A stretch of 21,698 bases of DNA, taken from positions 1-21,698 of the forward strand of contig JAZRDT010000108.1 in the NCBI GenBank assembly GCA_045660385.1. The letters are read 5' to 3'. This document shows positions 15,586-21,698 of the stretch, piece by piece. Under the pieces are notes generated by a model. It was not told where the DNA came from and did not search any database. It was given only the letters and a program-made list of their open reading frames with translations. Numbering within the stretch: the first letter of the stretch is position 1; each line of letters opens with the position of its first letter. The position numbers and the translations under genes are program-made. This DNA comes from UBA1189 sp045660385. GTDB lineage: Bacteria > Bacteroidota > Bacteroidia > Bacteroidales > Bacteroidaceae.

Positions 15586-17520
15586 ATGAGTGACGAACTA
15601 AATATGCCAATCGAAGAGCAAGTAGCGTATACCGATGACAACATACGCCACTTGAGTGACATGGAACACGTACGCCTACGCCCCGGTATGTATATCGGCA
15701 AGTTGGGTGACGGCACACAAAACGACGACGGAATCTATGTCCTATTAAAGGAAATTCTCGATAATAGTATCGATGAATTCAAAATGCATGCAGGAAAGCG
15801 TATTGAGATAGAGGTTACTGACCACAAGTATGTCAGCGTACGCGACTATGGACGCGGTATTCCTCAAGGGAAGTTGGTCGAAGCTGTAAGTGTGCTCAAT
15901 ACGGGAGGTAAATACGACAGCAAAGCCTTTAAAAAGAGCGTGGGTCTCAACGGCGTGGGCGTAAAGGCCGTAAATGCGCTGAGCGCTCACTTCGAAGCCA
16001 GTTCATATCGTGACGGCAAGGTACGCACAGTCGTATTTGAAAAGGGTAATCTTATCAGCGACAATACAGCCGATGCCGGTCCTGAGGAGACTGGAACACG
16101 CATTCTCTTCGAGCCGGACAATACACTCTTTGTAGGCTACTCATTCCGTACGGCCTATATCGAGACTATGTTACGCAACTATACTTACTTGAACACGGGC
16201 CTTACCATCATGTTCAACGGCAAGCGCATCATCTCACGCAATGGTCTCGTGGACCTGCTTACCGATAACATGACTGCACCGACACTCTATCCCATCATAC
16301 ATCTCAAAACCGAGGATATAGAGATTGCCTTCACACATACCGACCAATACGGCGAGGAATATTACTCGTTTGTCAATGGCCAGCATACCACACAGGGCGG
16401 CACACACCAAAGTGCATTCAAGGAACATATAGCCCGCACCATCAAGGAATTCTATAATAAGAATCACGAGTTCACGGATATTCGCAATGGTATTGTAGCT
16501 GCCATAGCCATCAATGTAGAGGAGCCAGTATTTGAAAGTCAGACCAAAGTAAAACTTGGTTCTACGGCTATGGAACCCGGTGGCCGCAGTCTTAACAAGT
16601 TTGTGGGCGACTTTATCAAAACAGAGGTAGATAACTACTTGCATCGCAATACTGATGTCGCCGATGCCATGTTGCAGAAGATACAGGAAAGCGAAAAGGA
16701 GCGTAAGGCTATTGCAGGCGTCACAAAGATAGCCCGTGAACGGGCCAAGAAGGTCAATATGCACAACCGCAAGCTGCGAGATTGTCGTATACACCTGAAC
16801 GACGCCAAGGGTGACCGCACCGACGAGTCGTGCATCTTCATCACCGAGGGCGACTCAGCAAGTGGATCTATCACCAAAAGTCGTGATGTAAATACTCAAG
16901 CTGTATTTAGTTTGCGTGGTAAGCCGCTCAACTCATTCGGACTTACCAAGAAGGTTGTATATGAGAACGAAGAATTTAACCTGCTTCAGGCCGCGCTTAA
17001 CATTGAAGACGGTCTTGAAGGTTTGCGCTACAACAAGGTAATCGTAGCTACCGATGCCGATGTCGACGGCATGCACATCAGATTGCTGATGATTACCTTT
17101 TTCCTGCAGTTCTTCCCCGACCTCATCAAGAAGGGACACGTCTACATCTTGCAGACTCCGCTTTTCCGTGTGCGCAATAGAAAACGCCTCATAAAAGGAT
17201 ACAAAAAAGAAAATGATCCCGACCGCAAAAGCGATTTCATCACCCGATATTGCTACAATGAAGAGGAGCGTCAGAATGCGATTACTGACCTCGGACCCAA
17301 CCCCGAGATTACACGATTTAAAGGTCTCGGTGAAATTTCCCCCGACGAGTTCAAGCATTTCATAGGTGAGGATATGCGTCTTGAGCGCGTAACCTTGAGC
17401 AAAAAAGAGGCTGTCACAGGACTCCTCGAATTCTACATGGGTAAGAACACCATGGAACGTCAGAACTTCATCATTGACAACCTCGTTGTAGAGGAGGACA
17501 AACCTGAAGAAGAGTCATGA
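15586..17520 (+). CDS. parE: DNA topoisomerase IV subunit B
   Basis: The 644-residue product is the ATPase/TOPRIM subunit of the decatenating type IIA topoisomerase. The GHKL ATPase has KEILDNSIDEF (Glu56 as general base, Asn60 for Mg-ATP), VRDYGRGIP, and the ATP-lid glycines KSVGLNGVGVKAVNAL. The transducer domain has QTKVKLGS. TOPRIM has ITEGDSASGS and TDADVDGMHIR, and the C-terminal part has RFKGLGEI. EGDSASGS instead of the usual EGDSAGGS, and the lack of the enterobacterial GyrB insertion, fit the Bacteroidetes ParE lineage rather than GyrB. The start is set at 15586 (MSDELNMP) because the earlier in-frame ATG at 15493 lies upstream of the promoter and adds 31 residues unlike any ParE. 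Its partner parC is not in this window. The last four bases overlap the start of coaD. Confidence 0.9.
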   Translation: MSDELNMPIEEQVAYTDDNIRHLSDMEHVRLRPGMYIGKLGDGTQNDDGIYVLLKEILDNSIDEFKMHAGKRIEIEVTDHKYVSVRDYGRGIPQGKLVEAVSVLNTGGKYDSKAFKKSVGLNGVGVKAVNALSAHFEASSYRDGKVRTVVFEKGNLISDNTADAGPEETGTRILFEPDNTLFVGYSFRTAYIETMLRNYTYLNTGLTIMFNGKRIISRNGLVDLLTDNMTAPTLYPIIHLKTEDIEIAFTHTDQYGEEYYSFVNGQHTTQGGTHQSAFKEHIARTIKEFYNKNHEFTDIRNGIVAAIAINVEEPVFESQTKVKLGSTAMEPGGRSLNKFVGDFIKTEVDNYLHRNTDVADAMLQKIQESEKERKAIAGVTKIARERAKKVNMHNRKLRDCRIHLNDAKGDRTDESCIFITEGDSASGSITKSRDVNTQAVFSLRGKPLNSFGLTKKVVYENEEFNLLQAALNIEDGLEGLRYNKVIVATDADVDGMHIRLLMITFFLQFFPDLIKKGHVYILQTPLFRVRNRKRLIKGYKKENDPDRKSDFITRYCYNEEERQNAITDLGPNPEITRFKGLGEISPDEFKHFIGEDMRLERVTLSKKEAVTGLLEFYMGKNTMERQNFIIDNLVVEEDKPEEES

Positions 17521-17954
17521 GAACTGCCATATTCCCAGGATCGTTCGATCCCTTCACCATAGGGCACGACGCGCTGGTTCGCCGCGCGTTGGATATTGTG
17601 GATGAACTATACATTGCGATTGGAATCAATACCGAAAAACGTACTATGCTCACGTTGGAAGAACGCATAGAGCGTATTTCCACACTATACAAGAATGAAC
17701 CGCGTATCCATGTGGTAAGCTACGAGGGATTGACAACTGATTTTGCCCAATCAATCGGAACAAGATTCATCATACGTGGTGTACGAAACACGATAGACTT
17801 CGAGTATGAGCGGAATATTGCCGACATCAATCGTATGCTCACTGGAATAGACACCATACTGCTCATCAGTGATCCTAAACATGCCACAATTAGCAGCAGC
17901 ATGGTACGTGAATTGGCTCATTTCGGGAAAGATATCAGTGCATATCTACCATAA
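17517..17954 (+). CDS. coaD: Phosphopantetheine adenylyltransferase
   Basis: This 145-residue cytoplasmic enzyme transfers AMP from ATP to 4'-phosphopantetheine, the penultimate step of coenzyme A synthesis. The nucleotidyltransferase motif GSFDPFTIGH (T14, H17 of the T/HxGH type), RGVRNTIDFEYE and the late SISSSMVREL-type motif (here ISSSMVREL) are all present, and the length is slightly short of the usual 155-160. The ATG overlaps the parE stop in ATGA, so the two are probably translationally coupled. A weak 6-bp hairpin follows the stop but lacks a U-tract. Confidence 0.95.
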   Translation: MRTAIFPGSFDPFTIGHDALVRRALDIVDELYIAIGINTEKRTMLTLEERIERISTLYKNEPRIHVVSYEGLTTDFAQSIGTRFIIRGVRNTIDFEYERNIADINRMLTGIDTILLISDPKHATISSSMVRELAHFGKDISAYLP

Positions 17955-18008
17955 ACCTAATATTGTACAACTTGAGAACTAGCTACAGTTCTAAAAAAGC
18001 CTAACAAG

Positions 18009-18040
18009 TTTGGTTTTTCGCTCACCTTACACTAATTTTG
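18009..18040 (+). promoter_or_regulatory. Promoter of cysS
   Basis: TTTG (18009-18012), 20 bases, then TAATTTTG (18033-18040) followed by C is a full match to the Bacteroidetes consensus. The ATG of cysS is 28 bases after the -7 box. Confidence 0.75.
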
Positions 18041-18068
18041 CATCTTAATAATAAATCTTCATAAGATT

Positions 18069-19547
18069 ATGCAACAACTATTCGTTTACAATACACTCTC
18101 GAGACAAAAGGAACTGTTCAAACCCTTACACGAAGGTCGTGTAGGAATGTACGTTTGCGGTCCTACTGTATATGGCGATGCTCACTTGGGACATGCTCGT
18201 CCTGCTATCACCTTCGATATCCTTTTCCGTTACTTGCAGCACTTGGGCTACAAGGTGCGCTATGTACGTAACATCACCGACGTTGGCCACCTGGAGCACG
18301 ATGCTGACGAAGGCGAAGACAAGGTAGCAAAGAAGGCACGCCTGGAACAATTGGAGCCCATGGAGGTGGTTCAACACTATTTGAACCGCTACCACAAGGC
18401 CATGGAGGCACTCAACGTGCTCCCTCCCAGCATTGAGCCCCACGCATCGGGTCACATCATCGAGCAGATTGCCTTGGTGAAGGAGATCCTCGACAATGGC
18501 TACGCCTATGAGAGCGAGGGCTCGGTATACTTCGATGTAGAGAAATACAATCGTGACCACCGCTACGGCAAGCTCTCGGGCCGCAACCTCGACGACGTGC
18601 TCAACACCAGTCGCGACAACCTTGACGGACAGAGCGAGAAGCGCAACCCTGTAGACTTCGCCTTGTGGAAGAAGGCACAGCCCGAACACATCATGCGCTG
18701 GCCCTCTCCTTGGAGCGACGGCTTCCCCGGCTGGCACTGCGAGTGTACAGCAATGGGTAAGAAATACTTGGGCGAGCACTTCGACATCCACGGAGGCGGC
18801 ATGGACCTCGTATTCCCCCATCACGAGTGCGAAATAGCACAGAGCGTGGCAAGTCAGGGTGACGACATGGTACGCTACTGGATGCACAACAACATGATTA
18901 CCATCAACGGACAGAAGATGGGTAAGTCATACAACAACTTCATCAACCTGAGCGAGTTCTTCGCTGGCTCACACCCCTTGTTGGAGCAACCCTATAGTCC
19001 AATGACCATCCGCTTCTTCATCTTGCAGGCACACTATCGCAGCACGGTGGACTTCGGAAACGAGGCACTGCAGGCTTCAGAGAAGGGGCTCAACCGCCTG
19101 CTCGAAGCATGGAGCAACCTCGAACGCATCACACCCTCTGAAGTATCTACAGTAGACGTGAGCAATCTCCGCGCCAAGTGTTACGAGGCTATGAGCGATG
19201 ATCTCAATACACCCATCGTCATCAGCCACCTATTTGACAGTGCACGCCTCATCAATCAGGTAGTCGACAAGAAGGCTACTATCAGCGCTGCAGACTTGGC
19301 AGAGTTGAAGGATGTGTTCTCTGTATTCCTGTTCGATATCCTCGGTTTGCAGGCTCAGCAGAATGGCGACAATAGCGGGCGCGAGGAGGCATTTGGCAAG
19401 GTCGTAGATATGCTCCTCGAGCAACGTGCCATCGCTAAAGCCAATAAGGACTGGGCTACAAGCGACAAGATTCGCAACGAGCTCACCGCCCTCGGCTTCG
19501 AGATCAAGGACACCAAAGAGGGATGCACCTGGAAATTGAATAAGTAA
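18069..19547 (+). CDS. cysS: Cysteinyl-tRNA synthetase
   Basis: This 492-residue class I synthetase charges tRNA-Cys. The HIGH motif appears as HLGH (39-42) within GPTVYGDAHLGHARP, and the KMSKS loop as KMGKS (283-287). Zinc-site residues are present as expected: Cys30 at the first site, WHCECTAMG, and FPHHECEIAQS. The C-terminal DALR-type anticodon-binding helices and the end AIAKANKDWATSDKIRNEL are typical. It has its own promoter; the hairpin 3 bases after its stop may end or attenuate the transcript before the glutaminyl cyclase gene. Confidence 0.96.
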   Translation: MQQLFVYNTLSRQKELFKPLHEGRVGMYVCGPTVYGDAHLGHARPAITFDILFRYLQHLGYKVRYVRNITDVGHLEHDADEGEDKVAKKARLEQLEPMEVVQHYLNRYHKAMEALNVLPPSIEPHASGHIIEQIALVKEILDNGYAYESEGSVYFDVEKYNRDHRYGKLSGRNLDDVLNTSRDNLDGQSEKRNPVDFALWKKAQPEHIMRWPSPWSDGFPGWHCECTAMGKKYLGEHFDIHGGGMDLVFPHHECEIAQSVASQGDDMVRYWMHNNMITINGQKMGKSYNNFINLSEFFAGSHPLLEQPYSPMTIRFFILQAHYRSTVDFGNEALQASEKGLNRLLEAWSNLERITPSEVSTVDVSNLRAKCYEAMSDDLNTPIVISHLFDSARLINQVVDKKATISAADLAELKDVFSVFLFDILGLQAQQNGDNSGREEAFGKVVDMLLEQRAIAKANKDWATSDKIRNELTALGFEIKDTKEGCTWKLNK

Positions 19548-19549
19548 GA

Positions 19550-19587
19550 GGTTCCTCCAAGGAATTCGGAGGAACCGGACTTTCCGG
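19550..19587 (+). repeat. Twin inverted repeats between cysS and the glutaminyl cyclase gene
   Basis: GGTTCCTCC (19550-19558) pairs perfectly with GGAGGAACC (19568-19576) around 9 nt. CCGGA (19575-19579) pairs with TCCGG (19583-19587) around 3 nt, sharing two bases with the first stem. No U-tract follows, so this is not a standard intrinsic terminator. It could stabilise the cysS 3' end or act as an mRNA processing or attenuation site. Confidence 0.55.
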
Positions 19588-19612
19588 AGATTCCAGTCGT
19601 TCCGATAAAGAA

Positions 19613-20596
19613 ATGATTATGCGGATATTATTAACAGTATCTATAGCCTTGTCACTTGTCGCCTGCGGTGGCAAGCAGAACAAGCCCATTGAGCAGTCCC
19701 AAGCAACTGTGGTAGTGCCCACCTTCCATGCAGATAGTGCCTACCACTACACTGCTGAGCAGGTAGCCTTCGGCCCCCGCGTACCCAATAGTGAGGCGCA
19801 TCGCGCCTGCGGCGACTGGCTCGAGAGCGAACTTGAGCGCTTCGGTGCACAAGTGAAGGCGCAACACGTCACCTTAAGGGCCTATGACGGAACTATACTT
19901 GCCGCACGAAACATCATTGGCTCCTTTAAGCCCGAGTCAAACAAGCGCGTTCTACTATGTGCCCATTGGGATAGTCGTCCTTGGGCCGATGCAGACCCCG
20001 ACAAAAAAAATCATCACACTCCCATCCTCGGCGCCAACGATGGAGCCAGTGGCGTTGGCGTACTACTTGAGGTCGCACGCCAATTACAGGCACAACCCGC
20101 AGAGATTGGCATCGACATCATCTTCTTCGACGCCGAAGACTATGGCACTCACGCGGCTGATGACGACGAATCTGCCGAAAGCAGCAACACTTGGTGTCTT
20201 GGTTCACAATATTGGGCCCGTACGCCTCATGTACAGGGCTACATGGCTCGATATGGCATATTACTCGATATGGTAGGTGGCAAGGATGCCCATTTCCATC
20301 GTGAGGGTTACTCAGACTACTTTGCCAAACATATCGCAGATAAGGTGTGGGCAGCTGCTCACGCCATTGGCAATGGTCAGTGGTTCCCCTACACCGATGG
20401 CGGAATAATCACCGATGACCACCTGCCTATCAACCAGATTGCCCGCATCCCCTGCATCGATATCATAGGACATTACCCTGATACCGGCTTTGCACCCACT
20501 TGGCACACGATGGACGACACGATGGACAATATCGACCCCATCGTGCTCCGTGCCGTAGGACAAACAGTGTTGCAAGTAATCTATAATGAGAAGTAA
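19613..20596 (+). CDS. Lipoprotein glutaminyl-peptide cyclotransferase (M28 peptidase fold)
   Basis: The 327-residue protein has a signal peptide with lipobox LVAC (Cys18), so it is a lipid-anchored envelope protein. The M28-type core has CAHWDSRPWAD (116-126), LGANDGASGVGVLLE (139-153), FFDAEDYG (171-178), SNTWCLGSQYWA and TWHTMDDTMDNID (297-308). Asp143, Glu175 and His298 fit the single zinc site of animal-type (type II) glutaminyl cyclases, known from Porphyromonas and Prevotella. These convert N-terminal Gln of exported proteins to pyroglutamate. An M28 aminopeptidase is the alternative, but the layout fits the cyclase better. Starts at 19613 and 19619 are both possible. It lies 65 bases after cysS with no clear promoter and may be transcribed from it. 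Confidence 0.8.
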   Translation: MIMRILLTVSIALSLVACGGKQNKPIEQSQATVVVPTFHADSAYHYTAEQVAFGPRVPNSEAHRACGDWLESELERFGAQVKAQHVTLRAYDGTILAARNIIGSFKPESNKRVLLCAHWDSRPWADADPDKKNHHTPILGANDGASGVGVLLEVARQLQAQPAEIGIDIIFFDAEDYGTHAADDDESAESSNTWCLGSQYWARTPHVQGYMARYGILLDMVGGKDAHFHREGYSDYFAKHIADKVWAAAHAIGNGQWFPYTDGGIITDDHLPINQIARIPCIDIIGHYPDTGFAPTWHTMDDTMDNIDPIVLRAVGQTVLQVIYNEK

Positions 20597-20597
20597 C

Positions 20598-20672
20598 GTT
20601 TAACGATTAAAGTTTAACGATTAACAAAGACTAAACCATCCGGAGGCAGTCCGTTGTCTGTTGACTGTTGAC
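20598..20672 (+). repeat. Short tandem repeats between the cyclase gene and sufE
   Basis: GTTTAACGATTAA occurs twice in tandem (20598-20610 and 20612-20624, 14-bp period). Further on, TGTTGAC occurs twice in tandem (20659-20665 and 20666-20672). No clear promoter or U-tract terminator is seen in this 94-base gap. Confidence 0.7.
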
Positions 20673-20690
20673 ATATAAAAACCAAACAAA

Positions 20691-21119
20691 ATGACCATCA
20701 ACGAAATACAAGACCAAATCATCGAAGAGTTCAGCGAATTGGACGATTGGATGGATAAGTACCAGCTTCTCATCGACCTCGGCGGTGAACAGGAAGCAAT
20801 GGCCGAGGAGTACAAGACCGACAACAACCTCATCGAAGGATGCCAAAGCCGCGTGTGGTTGCAAGCAGATGAGGTAGACGGCCGACTCATCTTCCAAGCC
20901 GAGAGCGATGCCCTTATCGTAAAAGGAATCGTTAGCCTACTAATAAAGGTTGTCTCCGGACATACCGCTGAAGAGATTGCCGATGCCGACCTCTACTTCA
21001 TCGAGGAGATAGGACTCAAAGAGCACCTCTCCCCCACCCGCAGCAATGGCCTCGTAGCCATGGTAAAGCAGATGCGGCTCTACGCCCTTGCCTATAAAGC
21101 AAAGCACGCAAACGCATAA
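20691..21119 (+). CDS. sufE: SufE-type sulfur acceptor for Fe-S cluster assembly
   Basis: The 142-residue cytoplasmic protein accepts sulfane sulfur from the cysteine desulfurase SufS and passes it to the SUF scaffold. Cys51 in NNLIEGCQSRVWL is the acceptor cysteine, at the same place as in Escherichia coli SufE. The N-terminal helix FSELDDWMDKYQLLIDLG and the end LSPTRSNGLVAMVKQMRLYA are family hallmarks. sufS and sufBCD are not adjacent; a stand-alone sufE is common in Bacteroidetes. A long hairpin follows its stop. Confidence 0.93.
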   Translation: MTINEIQDQIIEEFSELDDWMDKYQLLIDLGGEQEAMAEEYKTDNNLIEGCQSRVWLQADEVDGRLIFQAESDALIVKGIVSLLIKVVSGHTAEEIADADLYFIEEIGLKEHLSPTRSNGLVAMVKQMRLYALAYKAKHANA

Positions 21120-21138
21120 TCGCGCAGAATCACACCTC

Positions 21139-21176
21139 AATGCACCGTTTCTTACCTTTTTAAGAAGCGGTGCATT
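21139..21176 (+). terminator. Long hairpin downstream of sufE, probable terminator
   Basis: AATGCACCGTTTCTT (21139-21153) pairs with AAGAAGCGGTGCATT (21162-21176) over 15 positions, with one G-T wobble and an 8-nt loop. Only a short T run follows (TTTGG), so termination may be imperfect. The structure itself is clear. Confidence 0.65.
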
Positions 21177-21205
21177 TGGTATATACCATCCATCTCGACA
21201 CTTAC

Positions 21206-21307
21206 GAAGTGCGAGTACTGATAGTCCGGTACTCGAGTACCTCTTTGTCAGTACTGCAGTACTTAGCCTTCGGTACTCGAGTACTTATATGTAAGTACTG
21301 GCACATA
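21206..21307. repeat. Array of 14-bp GTAC palindromes with exact 22-bp period
   Basis: Three full palindromes are seen: GGTACTCGAGTACC (21228-21241), AGTACTGCAGTACT (21250-21263) and GGTACTCGAGTACT (21272-21285). They are flanked by two units with one degenerate outer half, GAAGTGCGAGTACT (21206-21219) and AGTACTGGCACATA (21294-21307). The eight GTAC tetramers begin at 21215, 21229, 21237, 21251, 21259, 21273, 21281 and 21295, alternating 14 and 8 bases apart with no exception. The 8-bp spacers (gatagtcc, tctttgtc, tagccttc, tatatgta) differ. Centre types alternate TCGA, TGCA, TCGA. The array lies between two convergent terminators and upstream of no gene in the window. Function unknown. Confidence 0.85.
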
Positions 21308-21333
21308 TAGAGACTCCGCATCATGGATCCCTG

Positions 21334-21371
21334 CAAACAAAAAAAAGAGGATGCAAATTTGCACCCTCTTT
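21334..21371 (-). terminator. Rho-independent terminator of the right-edge secreted protein gene
   Basis: AAAGAGG-A-TGCAAA (21344-21357) pairs with TTTGCA-C-CCTCTTT (21358-21371), interrupted only by an A/C mismatch. On the minus strand a T-rich run (TTTTTTTGTTTG) follows. It lies 24 bases past the stop at 21395. Confidence 0.8.
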
Positions 21372-21394
21372 ATAGTCTCGTATAAGGAGAAGGA

Positions 21395-21698
21395 TTACTT
21401 AACGAAAACCTTCTTGCCGTTTACGATATAAATACCTCTTTCGAGTGAATCTACATCACCCTGAACGCGCTTACCTGAAATAGTGTAGATAACTGCATTC
21501 TGGATAGCCTCGATGTTCTCGATACCGGCAGTTTCGAAGATGATAACAACCTCGATCACTACGGCCTTACCCTCGTGAACGAATGCCCACTTAGCGGTGT
21601 AAACCTCACCATGCTCGTGTGTAGTATCGATGCAACCGATATAGTCGATTGAACCTGAAGAGGGCTGCTGAATCTTCACGCATACACCACCTTCAGCA
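21395..21698 (-). CDS. C-terminal part of a secreted protein with T9SS-like sorting end (5' end beyond window)
   Basis: The frame is open to the right edge, so only about the last 101 residues are seen. A GTG within it (21679) is probably internal: the codons before it (A-E-G-G-V-C) continue smoothly. The visible part has a beta-rich stretch (IDYIGCIDTTHEHGEVYTAKWAFVHEGKAVVIEVVI), then a linker and an end NAVIYTISGKRV...LERGIYIVNGKKVFVK. That end is the Bacteroidales C-terminal signature also found on the protease at 7402-10161, and is typical of exported or surface proteins. The rest of the protein and its function cannot be judged from this fragment. Confidence 0.75.
   Translation of the reverse strand, partial: AEGGVCVKIQQPSSGSIDYIGCIDTTHEHGEVYTAKWAFVHEGKAVVIEVVIIFETAGIENIEAIQNAVIYTISGKRVQGDVDSLERGIYIVNGKKVFVK

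Noticed and set aside
16234..16794. 186-residue open frame opposite parE
   Set aside because: It is an antisense shadow within the ParE coding region, with no start signals of its own.
17975..17992. Hairpin AGAACT-N6-AGTTCT after coaD as a terminator
   Set aside because: It is followed by an A run, not a T run, on the plus strand. The stem is only 6 bp, and no gene ends on the opposite strand.
18126..18887. 253-residue open frame opposite cysS
   Set aside because: It is an antisense shadow of a clearly identified synthetase gene, driven by its codon bias.
21206..21307. The GTAC array as a CRISPR
   Set aside because: Repeats of 14 bp with 8-bp spacers are far too short, and the window has no cas genes.

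Overview
The window reads as a Bacteroidales chromosome, most like Prevotella and its relatives. The promoters that can be seen follow the Bacteroidetes pattern (TAnnTTTG near -7, sometimes TTTG about 20 bases upstream). Starts mostly lack Shine-Dalgarno sites. The window carries a CarboxypepD_reg-type TonB receptor, an animal-like glutaminyl cyclase, and two secreted proteins ending in the Bacteroidales GIYIVxGxKV C-terminal signature. These genus-level statements are inference from sequence character; no rRNA or other marker gene is complete here.

Layout. Positions 1-95 hold a strong leftward promoter and a leader for a gene lying before the window, possibly an rRNA operon. A cysteine-rich lipoprotein follows (383-754, -), then a large secreted GH106-type glycosidase (902-3676, +). 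The glycosidase meets a TonB-dependent receptor head-on (3678-5963, -) with one base between the stop codons. Upstream of the receptor are a 16-bp palindrome and a two-domain Rid/YjgF-type protein (6079-7221, -). Next comes a two-gene leftward operon ending in a strong hairpin terminator. Its first gene is a 1291-residue GH31 enzyme with FN3, CBM32, dockerin and cohesin-like modules (10166-14041). Its second is a secreted metzincin-type protease with FIVAR-like repeats (7402-10161). GH31 similarity to alpha-N-acetylgalactosaminidases, together with a secreted protease, suggests attack on mucin-type glycoproteins.

From 14329 onward all the complete genes are rightward and mostly housekeeping: a GNAT-family protein, topoisomerase IV subunit B (parE) overlapping coaD by 4 nt, cysS, a lipoprotein glutaminyl cyclase (M28 fold), and sufE. 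The cyclase fits its surroundings: three secreted enzymes in this window are predicted to begin with Gln after signal peptidase cleavage, which is its substrate.

The right edge holds the 3' end of another secreted protein (21395-21698, -). Between the sufE terminator and that gene's terminator lies the most unusual element in the window. It is an array of 14-bp GTAC palindromes on an exact 22-bp period (21206-21307), belonging to no gene and no evident promoter. It is the best candidate here for something undescribed.
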